Assembly (NCBI GenBank): GCA_021325365.1 | Contig: JAJPHF010000009.1 | Coordinates: 1-64,000 of the forward strand | From: Pseudomonadota bacterium | Lineage (GTDB): Bacteria > Chloroflexota > UBA6077 > JAJPHF01 | Length of the DNA stretch: 64,000 bases | Reading direction: 5' to 3' | Shown here: positions 8,441 to 17,100 of the stretch, one piece after another | Layout of the letters: each line of letters opens with the position of its first letter | How positions within the stretch are numbered: position 1 is the stretch's first letter | The notes under the pieces: generated by a model | The model's input: the letters and a program-made list of their open reading frames with translations, nothing else | What the model was told of the DNA's origin: nothing | Databases searched by the model: none | Program-made: the position numbers and the translations under genes

Positions 8441-9364
8441 CTAGTACTGGCTGACGGGGATGTTGTCGGGGAACTGCATGGGCTGCGTGTTCTGGACCGG
8501 CATGTTGACGCCGGTCAGGGCTGAGGCCAGCCCGCCAACATTGTAAGGCGTGATCTGGTTGTTGGAGCCCGAGTAGGGCGTGCTTGTCGGGACGCCGACG
8601 CCGTAGAAGTACGTGCCAAGGGTGCAGTTGCCGCCGCAGCCGGTCTGGGCGGGCTGGCTGGTCTGGCTGACCTGCGGGTAGCTGGCGGGCGCGGCGCCGT
8701 AGGGCGACGGGCCGTAAGGGTTCGACACTAGCTGGCCGTTGTTATAGGGATCGGTCGGCGGGGGGCTGGGCGGCGGGAGCGCGCCGTACGGCGCCGGGTA
8801 GCTCGGATTGCTGGTCGGGCTGTAGCCGTAGGCGTTGGGAGCGCCGGTGTAGGGCGCACCGTAGGGCGGCGGGTAGGAGGCAGGGCTGCCCGCGTAGGGC
8901 GCCGGCTGGCCATACGGCGCCGGCTGGCCATACGGCGCTGGCTGGCCGAACGGGGAACCGTAAGGCGGGACGCTGGGCTGCCCGTAACCGTAGTAGCCGC
9001 TGGCCGCGGTACCGGGCTGTCCGTAGCCGTAGTAGCCGTAGCTCCCCGTGTCGCCGTAGCCGGAGCCATAGCCGTATTGGCTGGTCGGGCCGTAGCCGTA
9101 GGTAGTGCTCGGGTTGTAGCCGGCGGTGGTGCTGCCCCACTGGCCGTAGGGATACGCGCCGTACTGCGCGGCGGCGCTGCTGCCGTAATACGGATAGCTG
9201 CTGTAGGTGGTGCCGGTGCCGTAGCCCGAGTAGCCGCCGGCGTACTGCTGCGTGCCGTAAGGGTAGCTCGCGGTCGGGTACGCCTGGCCTTGGGCCCAGG
9301 CGGCAGGCGCACCAGCGACGGCCGCCAGCAGCGCGGCGAGAAGATACGCGGGGAGGCGCCCCAT
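8441..9364 (-). CDS. Secreted Tyr/Gly/Pro/Ser-rich low-complexity protein
   Basis: A 307-aa exported protein of unknown function. The start at 9364 has AAGGAGT upstream and encodes a clear signal peptide (MGRLPAYLLAALLAAVAGAP, then AAWAQG). The mature chain is dominated by Tyr, Gly, Pro and Ser (YGYG, SYPYYG, GQPAPYGQPAPYGQPAPY). Near the C-terminus is one GCGGNC pair that could form a disulfide, then a less biased tail ending VSQY. It resembles structural or adhesive surface proteins rich in Tyr, but no family is recognised. A related-looking protein is at 16003. The longer open frame to 10642 is a different gene's shadow. A perfect palindromic terminator follows. Confidence 0.8.
   Translation of the reverse strand: MGRLPAYLLAALLAAVAGAPAAWAQGQAYPTASYPYGTQQYAGGYSGYGTGTTYSSYPYYGSSAAAQYGAYPYGQWGSTTAGYNPSTTYGYGPTSQYGYGSGYGDTGSYGYYGYGQPGTAASGYYGYGQPSVPPYGSPFGQPAPYGQPAPYGQPAPYAGSPASYPPPYGAPYTGAPNAYGYSPTSNPSYPAPYGALPPPSPPPTDPYNNGQLVSNPYGPSPYGAAPASYPQVSQTSQPAQTGCGGNCTLGTYFYGVGVPTSTPYSGSNNQITPYNVGGLASALTGVNMPVQNTQPMQFPDNIPVSQY
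8904..8957 (-). repeat. 18-bp tandem repeat inside Tyr-rich gene
   Basis: Three copies of GGCTGGCCATACGGCGCC (the third degenerate), coding for PYGQPA hexapeptide iterations. Confidence 0.8.
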
Positions 9365-9540
9365 AAGCACTACTCCTTCCTGCCTGGCATCCTGTCGCGC
9401 GTGCGCCCTGGCCCGCCGCGGACTACCGCCAGCCGGCGCGAGGCTCGCGCAAATCGCCCCCGTTGCGCCGATTATAGGTGCGGGCGCACGCACACGCCAA
9501 GATTGAGCGCCACCCAATGCCGGAATTGGCTGGGGCAGGG

Positions 9541-10347
9541 TCAGGCGACCCAGCGCACGCCGAGCGCGGCCTCCGCCCAGTAGCGGAAGGCGCTGAGCGC
9601 GGCCAGCTCCACGACCGCGATCAGCACCCCGGCCAGGAGGGGGGTCAGCGCCTGACCCCAGGTGCTCGCTTGGCGCTCGTGCCGCGTGATGAGCACGACG
9701 GCGTAGCTGTTGCCAACGGCGAAGGCGACGATCACGCCGACGATCATCAGCAGGCCCACGGGATACAGGAGCGCGGCCCCGCCCGACATGGTGGCGAGCT
9801 GCACGAGCGCGAGCAGGCAGAGCGCCCAGCCCAGCTCGCCCACGCTGGCCAGGCTCGGCTCGTAGTCCCAGTCGCGCCAGAGCGTGGCGCTGAGCACCGG
9901 CACGGCCAGCAGCGCCAGCGCCAGGCCGCAGAGCAGCCCGGTGGCCAGGCGCACGGCGTTCTGCGGCGGATAGAGGTAGGGCCAGCCCGTGTCGTAGCAG
10001 AGGGCGTTGATGCCGTCGAGCGCCATCAGGGCGACGAAGCCGAGCAGCAGCGCCTGGAGCGGCGCGGGGGGCAGGAGGCCCGCTCGCTCGCGGTTGGCCC
10101 AGAGGAGATAGAGCACGCCGACGAGGAAGCCGGCGAAGATGCCGCCCATCCGCGCTTCGAGCGGCAACTGCACGCCGCCCATGAAGTAGGAGTGCCCGGG
10201 CCGCTGGGCGCAGACACCCGCGACGAGCATCTGGAGCTTGCCGGCGAGCGAGCCGGGCCAGAGCAGGAAGCCGACGACCGCGAGGGCGAGGACGGCGAGG
10301 AGCAGCGGGCGCACGGGCGAGCGGGGGGGCGAGGTGGTGGTGGCCAA
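9541..10347 (-). CDS. DUF2085-family integral membrane protein
   Basis: A 268-aa multi-pass membrane protein. About seven hydrophobic segments are visible (for example LLLAVLALAVVGFLLW, GGIFAGFLVGVLYLLW, ALLLGFVALMALDGINALCY). The signature CAQRPGHSYFMGGVQLPLEA matches the DUF2085 pattern of a Cys-x-Arg-Pro segment ahead of a Gly-Ile/Val-Gly helix. The biochemical role of the family is unknown. I chose a TTG start at 10347 because AGGA lies 7 nt upstream. An ATG at 10455 in the same frame would add 36 unusual residues and overlap a promoter-like TACGAT. It is convergent with no gene and stands alone. Confidence 0.72.
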   Translation of the reverse strand: MATTTSPPRSPVRPLLLAVLALAVVGFLLWPGSLAGKLQMLVAGVCAQRPGHSYFMGGVQLPLEARMGGIFAGFLVGVLYLLWANRERAGLLPPAPLQALLLGFVALMALDGINALCYDTGWPYLYPPQNAVRLATGLLCGLALALLAVPVLSATLWRDWDYEPSLASVGELGWALCLLALVQLATMSGGAALLYPVGLLMIVGVIVAFAVGNSYAVVLITRHERQASTWGQALTPLLAGVLIAVVELAALSAFRYWAEAALGVRWVA

Positions 10348-10640
10348 CGGCGAGTCCTGTTGTGATGGCCCCGGCGGGCGCACAACCGGGGGAGCGCACT
10401 CGATGACGGCGCCCGTGTGGGAAATCGTACCATATGGGGCGGCGCGCACCGCCATTTTCCGAGCGGGCGGCGGCTTGCGCCCGACCGGAGAGAGGCGGCA
10501 AGAGTCGGGCCGTGGCGCCCGCGGCTCCTGGCAGCGCTGACCGCGCGGTTGCTATCGTACTTGCGGCATTCCTCGCGGGCGCGATGTAGCGGACGCGATG
10601 GGGACGGCCAAGACGCCGTGGGCGGGGAGGTGAGGGCGGC

Positions 10641-11909
10641 ATGACGCGGCACGACGGGTACTACGCGGAGCATGGGGTGCGGCCGCCGGGCGGCACGCTG
10701 CTGAACCAGGAGCGGGCGCGGGCGGTGCTGGCGGCGGAGCGGCTCGACGGCCTGCTCGCCACGATGCTGGAGAACGTCTACTACCTGAGCAACTTCTGGT
10801 GCGAGAACCTCCTGCTGCTCCCCTACCAGACGCAGTGCTACGCCGTCGTCAGCGGCGCCGCGCTCGACCGCCCGATCGTCGCCTGCGGCATCAACGAGAT
10901 GGCGAACGGCTTCCAGTCGTGCCCGCCGACGACGGAGTACGTGCCCTGGGGGCGCGTGTATCGGTTCGTGAACGCCGACGCGGAGCTGGACCGCGTCGAG
11001 CAGGGCGTGCGGGACGTGGTGGTCGACCACTTGGACGCGGCGCGCGGCAGCGCCGGCGAGGCGCTGGCGGCGGCGGTGGAGCGCGCTGGGCTCGAGCGCG
11101 GGCGCGTGGCGTTCGACGAGCGGGTGCTGCACCCGGAGGCGCGCGCGGAGCTGGAGCGGCGCCTGCCCGACCTGGAGCTGGTGCCGGGCTACGGCACCTT
11201 CCGCCGCATCCGCGCCGTGAAGACCGCCGAGGAGCAGGCGCGGTTGCGGGCGGCGCTGCGCCTGAACGAGCGCGCGATCGAGGCGGCGATGGCGGTGGCC
11301 GCGCCGGGCGTGCGCGAGTTTGAGATGATCGCGGCTTACGACCAGACGGTGGTGGCGGCCGGCGGGCGGTCGCTCTCGACGGGCATCTTCTTCGGGCGGC
11401 GCGGCTCCAGCGGCTACACGATGCAGCGCGACGCCGTGCTGGAGCCGAACGGGGTGATCCGCTTCGACACGATCTTGCAGCTTCAGGGCTACTGCTCCGA
11501 CATCGCGCGCAACTTCGCCATCGGCGAGCCCGCCGATCCGCGCGTGCGCCAGTACTACGACGCCCTCCTGGAAGCCGAGACGCGGGCGATCGAGGCGATG
11601 CGCCCCGGCACGCCGGCGAACGCGATCTTCGAGACGGGCGTGGCGGCCGCGCGCGCTGCCGGCATCCCCCACTACCAGCGGCACCACATCGGCCACGGTA
11701 TCGGGCTGGAGGTCTACGACGTGCCGCTGCTTGGCCCGAACGACGCTACGCCGCTGGAAGCGGGCATGGTCTTCGAGGTCGAGCTGCCATACTACGAGCT
11801 GGGCTTCGCCGGCTTGCAGGTCGAGGACACGGTGCTGGTCACGCCGCAGGGCGGCGAGATCCTGGGCGCGCTCGACCGCCGCTTCCGCGTGGTCGCGCCG
11901 GCCCGCTGA
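10641..11909 (+). CDS. M24-family peptidase (Xaa-Pro dipeptidase/aminopeptidase type)
   Basis: A 422-aa pita-bread metallopeptidase. The N-terminal creatinase-like domain covers about 1-190 and the catalytic domain 195-420. Candidate metal ligands are the Asp residues in RFDTILQLQGYCSDIARN, His in HHIGHGIGLEVYD, Glu in FEVELPYYELG and Glu in QVEDTVLV. Such enzymes cleave Xaa-Pro bonds or, in some branches, creatine- or proline-like substrates; the exact substrate cannot be read. The ATG follows GGGGAGGTGAGGG. It is transcribed alone; a strong promoter for the next gene starts right after its stop. Confidence 0.88.
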   Translation: MTRHDGYYAEHGVRPPGGTLLNQERARAVLAAERLDGLLATMLENVYYLSNFWCENLLLLPYQTQCYAVVSGAALDRPIVACGINEMANGFQSCPPTTEYVPWGRVYRFVNADAELDRVEQGVRDVVVDHLDAARGSAGEALAAAVERAGLERGRVAFDERVLHPEARAELERRLPDLELVPGYGTFRRIRAVKTAEEQARLRAALRLNERAIEAAMAVAAPGVREFEMIAAYDQTVVAAGGRSLSTGIFFGRRGSSGYTMQRDAVLEPNGVIRFDTILQLQGYCSDIARNFAIGEPADPRVRQYYDALLEAETRAIEAMRPGTPANAIFETGVAAARAAGIPHYQRHHIGHGIGLEVYDVPLLGPNDATPLEAGMVFEVELPYYELGFAGLQVEDTVLVTPQGGEILGALDRRFRVVAPAR

Positions 11910-11926
11910 CGCGCGCGGCACAAGTC

Positions 11927-11955
11927 TTGCTAAATCGCGGGGCGCGCGGTACACT
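11927..11955 (+). promoter_or_regulatory. Promoter of the TPR-protein gene
   Basis: TTGCTA at 11927-11932, a 17-nt spacer, TACACT at 11950-11955. Transcription should begin near 11962. Confidence 0.65.
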
Positions 11956-11961
11956 ACGGGC

Positions 11962-12289
11962 GTTCGTCCACGGCATTCCCCGGTTGCTATGTGCCCCCAG
12001 GTGTTGCCTGAAACGGTCATCCGTAGCCGCCAGACGAAGGGACAGAGAGAGGTTGGGAGCGCCCATACCCCCGCCAGGGTGGGCCCTGGTCCTCGGAGGG
12101 CGGTCGGAGACACCGCGAGGCGCTGCGCCGGGGGCGCGTCCCTGGAGCCCCGGGGCGCGCACGTCGGGGACCGATGACGCTCGCGGGCGAGCGCTCCTGG
12201 ACTTCCGGTATTGAGCCGCGGGGGAGCGGGACCATCCCCACCCCCTCGCGCTGCTTAGCCCAATGGGCTGTCTGCTTGAGGAAGAGAGA
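11962..12289 (+). other. Long structured 5' leader, possible regulatory RNA
   Basis: About 330 nt separate the predicted transcription start from the ATG at 12290, with no convincing ORF. The segment is GC-rich with several self-complementary stretches, for example CCAGGG-TGGG-CCCTGG at 12074-12089. I compared it by eye with tmRNA, SRP RNA, RNase P RNA and common riboswitch cores and saw no signature. Confidence 0.35.
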
Positions 12290-13117
12290 ATGGCGATATT
12301 TCAGTCCGAAGACCGGCTGCGCGCGAAGCGGCAGAAGGTCGAGAAGGCCATCAATCTGGCGATGCAGAATCGCTGGGGCGAGGCGGTCGAGTTGAACCGC
12401 GAGCTGATCGCGGAGTACCCGGGTGAGGTGGACGCCCACAACCGGCTGGGCAAGGCCCTGATGGAGATCGGGCGCTATGCCGAGGCCCGCGACGCCTACG
12501 CGGAATCGCTGCGCGTCGATCCAATGAACACGATTGCCCAGAAGAACCACGCGCGGCTCACGAAGCTGGCGGAAGAGGCGGAGGCGGCGGACACCGCGAC
12601 GGCGGCGCCGACGCCGGTGGACCCGAGCCTGTTCATCGAGGAGACGGGCAAGACGACCGTGACGTCGCTGGTCGATCTGTCGCCGGCCGACGTGCTGGCG
12701 CGGGTGACGGCGGGCGACCCGCTGACGCTGGAGATCCAGGGCAACGCGGTGCGCGTCTTCGGGCCGGCGGGCGAGCTGCTGGGCAAGCTGGAGCCGAAGC
12801 TGGGCCAGCGCGTGATCAACCTCATGAACCAGGGCAACAAGTATTCGGCGGCCGTCACGGCGGTCGACGACCACTCGCTGCGCCTGATCATCCGCGAGTC
12901 GTACCGCGACCCGAGCATGGGCGACCGCCCGTCGTTCCCCGCGGCGGCCGCGGAGGCGTTCCGCGCCTACACGCGCGAGACGGTGATCCGCTACGACCTG
13001 GAAGACGAGGACGACGAGAGCCTGGACGAGGGCGAGGTCGAGCCCGACGTGACCAGCGAGGGCGACATCGATACGGAGAGCAACCTGGACGAGCACGAGT
13101 TCATCGAAGAGCCGTGA
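12290..13117 (+). CDS. TPR-containing cytosolic protein, acidic tail
   Basis: A 275-aa protein starting MAIFQSEDRLRAKRQKVEKA at the ATG behind GAGGAAGAGAG. Residues 15-95 carry two TPR-like helical pairs (AINLAMQNRWGEAVELNREL; LGKALMEIGRYAEARDAYAE). Residues 120-215 form a beta-rich domain (LTLEIQGNAVRVFGPAGELL). The last 35 residues are strongly acidic (DLEDEDDESLDEGEVEPD). TPRs bind partner proteins; no partner is named here. It has its own promoter, a long leader and a strong terminator, so it is a single-gene unit with potential leader-based control. Confidence 0.82.
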   Translation: MAIFQSEDRLRAKRQKVEKAINLAMQNRWGEAVELNRELIAEYPGEVDAHNRLGKALMEIGRYAEARDAYAESLRVDPMNTIAQKNHARLTKLAEEAEAADTATAAPTPVDPSLFIEETGKTTVTSLVDLSPADVLARVTAGDPLTLEIQGNAVRVFGPAGELLGKLEPKLGQRVINLMNQGNKYSAAVTAVDDHSLRLIIRESYRDPSMGDRPSFPAAAAEAFRAYTRETVIRYDLEDEDDESLDEGEVEPDVTSEGDIDTESNLDEHEFIEEP

Positions 13118-13135
13118 GCCGGCCGTGGACTGCGC

Positions 13136-13169
13136 GCGGAGAGCGGGGGCCGAGGCCCCCGCTCTCCGC
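13136..13169 (+). terminator. Strong intrinsic-type terminator
   Basis: A 16-bp perfect stem (GCGGAGAGCGGGGGCC / GGCCCCCGCTCTCCGC) with a 2-nt loop begins 19 nt after the TPR gene stop and is followed by GTCTT. Confidence 0.75.
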
Positions 13170-13237
13170 GTCTTGGCGGGGTGTCGCCTCCGCTGGCCGG
13201 TGAATCGATCACGACCGGGGCCCCGGGGCTGCGCGGT

Positions 13238-14518
13238 CTACGCGCGGGCGGGCAGGGGCGCGCGTCGCGCAACGGCGCGGCCGATCGCGACGGCCAGCAG
13301 GAGGGCGCCCGCCACCCAGAGCACGGGCGGCGCCCAGACGCTGAGGGCGAGGAAGTCGGGCGCCTTGTTGGCGTTGGCCGCGATCACCGCCATGCGGATG
13401 AGGGTGGCGAGCGCTTGCACGGCGAACCATAGCCCGAGCGTGAAGCCCTCGCGGCCCACGCGGCCAAGGGCGACGGCGCTGGCCAGGCCGGCGGTGAGCA
13501 CGGCCCCCCAGGCGCCGCCCGCCACCAGCTGGCCGAGGATAGTCAGGCCGAGGTTCGGGGCGAGCGCGGCCAGCAGCAGCCCGCCCGCGCCGAGGGCGCC
13601 CGCCCAGGCCATGACGGCCAAGCCGCCGGCGCGGGTGGTGAGCCCGGCGGCGGGGAACGAGCACAGGTTGAAGCCGATCCAAAAAATAGGCAGCAGGTAT
13701 TCGAGGTCGCTCTGCGAGGCGAACCGCAGGTACTGCGGGACGGAGTTGATCGCGCTGTGCGCCTGGAAGCCGAGGGCGAGACAGCCCATGGCGCCGACGA
13801 AGATGGGCGTTAGGGCCAGACGGGCGAGCGGGAGCGTGGCCGGCACGCCGGGCGCGGCTGGCGCGTCGGTGGACTGGCCCGCCCGCGCGAGCAGGCGCTC
13901 GACGCCGATCAGGCCGCCCGTGACGGCGAGGAGCGTGACGCTGGAGAGGGCGAACGGCAGCCGCGGGTCGAGGTTGCGCAGCGCCACGCCGAGGTACGGC
14001 GCGACGGCGCCGGCGACAGACACGCCGACCAGCGTGAGCGCGGCCAGCCAGGGCACGGTTGGGGCGGCGGCGTAGCGGGCCAGGAGCACCCACGGCGGCG
14101 CGCGCAAGGCGGACGAGGTGATCGACCAGACGGCGATCAGACCGATGAGGAGCACGCGGACGCCGGGGCCGCCGTCGCCGCGCTCGACCACTTGCGGAAT
14201 GAGCAGGAAGGCCACGCAGGATATGGTCGTGGCGGCGACGATGGGCGCTGCCAGGCGGCGGTACAGCCGAATGAGGCAGTCCGCGGCCAGGCCCATCGCG
14301 ACGTCCATGACGAGGAACAGCACCTGGTCGAACATCAGGATGCCGCTAACCGAGTCGCGCGACAGGCCGGCGGCCTCGGCCAGCGCCGGCAGGAAGATCG
14401 CGTAGACGGTCCACATCGTGGTGAAGAGGAGCTGGACGACGGCGAGGTAGAGCGCCGCCGCCCGCGGGATCGCCGGCGATGCTTGCCCCCCGGTGGCACT
14501 CGCGGCGAGCGACGTCAT
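13238..14518 (-). CDS. Major facilitator superfamily transporter
   Basis: A 426-aa membrane protein from the ATG at 14518 (GGAGGA upstream; the longer frame to 14845 overlaps aroC and is not coding). About 12 hydrophobic helices can be traced, for example ALYLAVVQLLFTTMWTVYAI and APIVAATTISCVAFLLI in the first half and LAVMAWAGALGAGGLLLAAL in the second. This is the usual MFS two-bundle plan. The substrate is unknown. It lies 73 nt after aroC on the same strand and may be co-transcribed, though no functional link is apparent. Confidence 0.82.
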   Translation of the reverse strand: MTSLAASATGGQASPAIPRAAALYLAVVQLLFTTMWTVYAIFLPALAEAAGLSRDSVSGILMFDQVLFLVMDVAMGLAADCLIRLYRRLAAPIVAATTISCVAFLLIPQVVERGDGGPGVRVLLIGLIAVWSITSSALRAPPWVLLARYAAAPTVPWLAALTLVGVSVAGAVAPYLGVALRNLDPRLPFALSSVTLLAVTGGLIGVERLLARAGQSTDAPAAPGVPATLPLARLALTPIFVGAMGCLALGFQAHSAINSVPQYLRFASQSDLEYLLPIFWIGFNLCSFPAAGLTTRAGGLAVMAWAGALGAGGLLLAALAPNLGLTILGQLVAGGAWGAVLTAGLASAVALGRVGREGFTLGLWFAVQALATLIRMAVIAANANKAPDFLALSVWAPPVLWVAGALLLAVAIGRAVARRAPLPARA

Positions 14519-14591
14519 CGGCGCTGGTCCTCCGCCGAGATGCGCGCGCGGCGGTTGCCGGGAGGGACCGGCCGCCGCGCAGCGGTCATGG

Positions 14592-15746
14592 CTAGGCAGG
14601 CGATTGGGCGAGGTCGGCGAGCCAGCCGCGCGCGGCGAGGAAGTGGTCGCGGGCGGCGCGGGTCTCGGCGACGTTGTCGCCGCCGAACTTGTCGGAGACG
14701 ACTTTCGCCAGCACCAGCGCGACCATCGCCTCGCCCACGACGCCGGCGGCCGGCACGGCGCACACGTCGGAGCGCTGGTACTCCATCTTCGCGTTCTCGC
14801 GCTTCTCCAGGTCGACGGAGTCCTGGCGGGTGACGGTGGTGGCAATTGGCTTCATCGCGGCGCGCAGGATCAGCGGCTCGCCGTTGGTAGTGCCGCCCTC
14901 CGTGCCGCCCGCGCGGTTCGAGCTGCGCATCGGCCGCCCATCGCCCCAGCGGATCGGGTCCTGCGCCTGGGTGCCGGGCAGGCGGGCCACGGCGAAGCCC
15001 TCGCCGAACTCCACGCCCTTGATGGCATTGATGCTCATGATGGCCTGGGCGAGCAGGCCGTCGAGCTTCTGGTCCCACTGCGTGTAGCTGCCAAGCCCCG
15101 GCGGCAGGCCCACGGCGGCCACCTCGAACACGCCGCCCAGCGACTCGCCGGCCTTCTTCGCCGCGTCGATGCGCTCTTTCATGCGCTCGGTCGTGTCGGC
15201 GTCGGCGCAGCGGACCTCGGACGCCTCGGCGCGGGCGAAGAGGTCGCTCCATTCCAGATCGTAGCTGGGCGCGGTCACCTCGCCGATGGCGACGATGTGG
15301 CTGTAGACGTGGATGCCCAGCTCGGCCAGGAACGCCTTGGCGACGGCGCCGGCGGCGACGCGGGCGGTCGTCTCGCGGGCGCTGGAGCGCTCGCCGACGA
15401 TGCGCAGGTCGCGGTGGCCGAACTTGAGCGCGCCGGAGAGGTCGGCGTGGCCGGGGCGCGGCACGGTGATGGCGGGCGGGGTCTTGTCCTTCCAGTTCGC
15501 CCAGTCTTTGTTCTCGATCCACATGGCCACGGGGGCGCCGGTGGTAAAGCCCTTGGCGACGCCCGCGCGCAGCTCGGCGCGGTCCTTCTCGATCAGCATG
15601 CGGCCGCCACGACCGTAGCCGCCCTGCCGCCGCCGCAAGTCCTCGGCGATCGCGTCCTCGCTGATCGGCACGCCGGCCGGCACGCCGTCGATGATGATCG
15701 TGAGCCCCGGCCCGTGCGACTCACCCGCCGTCAGATACCGCCACAT
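14592..15746 (-). CDS. aroC: Chorismate synthase
   Basis: A 384-aa enzyme that converts 5-enolpyruvylshikimate 3-phosphate to chorismate using reduced FMN, the last common step of aromatic biosynthesis. Diagnostic stretches are the GESHG signature near the N-terminus (MWRYLTAGESHGPGL), DLRRRQGGYGRGGRM, PRPGHADLSGALKFG, RSSARETTARVAAGA and SSNRAGGTEGGTTNGEP, all FMN- or substrate-binding segments. The length is standard. The ATG follows GGAGCGGGGC. Other shikimate genes are not nearby; an MFS transporter follows. Confidence 0.97.
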   Translation of the reverse strand: MWRYLTAGESHGPGLTIIIDGVPAGVPISEDAIAEDLRRRQGGYGRGGRMLIEKDRAELRAGVAKGFTTGAPVAMWIENKDWANWKDKTPPAITVPRPGHADLSGALKFGHRDLRIVGERSSARETTARVAAGAVAKAFLAELGIHVYSHIVAIGEVTAPSYDLEWSDLFARAEASEVRCADADTTERMKERIDAAKKAGESLGGVFEVAAVGLPPGLGSYTQWDQKLDGLLAQAIMSINAIKGVEFGEGFAVARLPGTQAQDPIRWGDGRPMRSSNRAGGTEGGTTNGEPLILRAAMKPIATTVTRQDSVDLEKRENAKMEYQRSDVCAVPAAGVVGEAMVALVLAKVVSDKFGGDNVAETRAARDHFLAARGWLADLAQSPA

Positions 15747-15916
15747 GCCCCGCTCCCGTGCCGTGCTGCTTTGTGGGCATCATACCGAACGCGGCAGCCG
15801 GCCGGCCACCGGGCCGCCGCGGGCGCCTGCCGCGTTGGGTCGGTGAGCGACGGACGGAGACCAACCCCCGGGCCGGGGGCCGACGAGCGAGGTGGAGGGC
15901 GCATAAGAGAAGGCTT

Positions 15917-15945
15917 CGCCAGCCATCTGGCGAGTTTGCTATACT
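15917..15945 (+). promoter_or_regulatory. Inverted repeat overlapping a promoter of the Tyr-rich gene
   Basis: CGCCAG-CCAT-CTGGCG (15917-15932) occupies the expected -35 position ahead of TATACT at 15940-15945, a layout typical of an operator. The rest of the 257-nt gap to aroC is unremarkable. Confidence 0.45.
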
Positions 15946-16002
15946 GCCGCGGCCGCTCGGTGCCGCGTGCGGGCGGTGGAAGTCCAGCCTGGGAGTGGAT
16001 CG

Positions 16003-17073
16003 GTGAGCAAGCAGACGTTTACCTGGATAACGGCACTGGCCGCTATGCTGCTGGCGGGAAGCGCCACGGCGCCGGGGGCCGTGGCGCAGACGTATCCGTA
16101 TCCGCAGGGCTACCAGGGCTATCCTCAGGGGTACTATCCCCCGGACCCCTACGGCCAGTATTACGGCTACGGCAGCTACGGTCCGCCGCCGTACGGGCAA
16201 GGCTATGGTCCGTACGGCTACGGCGGCTACGGGGCGCCGCCGGCCTACACGGGCTATGGCAGCGCGTACGGCCCGTACTACGGCGCTCCCTACCAGGCGC
16301 CGGGGTACTACGGCCAGAACCCGGCGTACCCGCCGCCCAACTCGGCGTACCCGCCGCCCAACTACTACGGCGGCTACCCGCCGCCCTATCAGGGCCAGCC
16401 GTACTACAACCCGAGCCAGATGCCGCCGCCGCTCGGCTTGCCCTACGCCCCGCCGCCCACGACCAGCGATAATGGCTTCCTGCTGACCGCGACGGTCACC
16501 GGCCCGAACGCGGCGACGCTGACCTGGAACGCCGTGCCCGGCGCGGTGTCGTACGCGATCTACCAGAGCGTCAACGGCGGGCCGCTGCAATTCAGCAGCA
16601 CGTCGACCAGCCCGGGGGCGAACGTGCCGCTGGGCATGGGTACGTATGCGTTCCAGGTCCATGCGCTGGGGAGCGGCGGGTCCGACCTCCTCCTGTCCAA
16701 CGTCGCCACGCCGACGCAGGGCTCCCCACTAGGGCCCGCGGCGCCGCAAGGCTACCAGACAGGCCCGGGCGTTCCCAGCCCGTCCAACTCCTCGGTGACG
16801 GCCAACGTGCAGCAAGGGTCGCTGTTCATCGGCACGCAGATCACCGTCACGGTCCTCGACTCGGGCCGGATGCCGGTGTCGGGCCACCTGGTATCTCTCG
16901 TCTCGTCGCGCGGCATCGACAACGTCATGCCGGCGAACGGAACCACCCCCGTCACCGACGGCAGCGGGCGCGCGTACTTCAACGTGCGTCCCGGCCAGCC
17001 CGGCCAGGCCAACTTCACGGCTTACGTGGACGGGAACATTCAGATCGGCCAAACAGTGGTCAACTTCCAGTAG
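16003..17073 (+). CDS. Secreted Tyr/Pro/Gly-rich protein with Ig-like domains
   Basis: A 356-aa exported protein from a GTG behind GGGAG. Residues 1-28 are a signal peptide (TWITALAAMLLAGSATAPGA, then VAQT). Residues 30-155 are Tyr/Pro/Gly-rich (YPYPQGYQGYPQGYYPP, AYPPPNSAYPPPNYYGG). Residues 160-245 look fibronectin-III-like (ATLTWNAVPGAVSYAIYQS), and 255-356 look like an invasin/Big_1-type Ig fold (GTQITVTVLDSGRMPVSG). This suggests a surface or matrix protein with a Tyr-rich adhesive arm and two beta domains. It resembles the protein at 8441 in composition. It converges on livF. Confidence 0.8.
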   Translation: MSKQTFTWITALAAMLLAGSATAPGAVAQTYPYPQGYQGYPQGYYPPDPYGQYYGYGSYGPPPYGQGYGPYGYGGYGAPPAYTGYGSAYGPYYGAPYQAPGYYGQNPAYPPPNSAYPPPNYYGGYPPPYQGQPYYNPSQMPPPLGLPYAPPPTTSDNGFLLTATVTGPNAATLTWNAVPGAVSYAIYQSVNGGPLQFSSTSTSPGANVPLGMGTYAFQVHALGSGGSDLLLSNVATPTQGSPLGPAAPQGYQTGPGVPSPSNSSVTANVQQGSLFIGTQITVTVLDSGRMPVSGHLVSLVSSRGIDNVMPANGTTPVTDGSGRAYFNVRPGQPGQANFTAYVDGNIQIGQTVVNFQ

Positions 17074-17100
17074 AGACTGACGTGGAGGCTCGCGCGGCGG

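Noticed and set aside
8441..10642. One 733-aa minus-strand protein
   Set aside because: Only its C-terminal 307 residues look coding, with their own Shine-Dalgarno and signal peptide; the rest overlaps the DUF2085 gene in another frame.
10026..12113. A 695-aa minus-strand frame opposite the M24 peptidase
   Set aside because: His/Arg/Leu-rich translation typical of the antisense of high-GC genes, crossing a promoter and two real genes.
11962..12289. tmRNA, SRP RNA, RNase P RNA or 6S RNA in the leader
   Set aside because: None of the diagnostic loops or end sequences is present; left as an unassigned leader.
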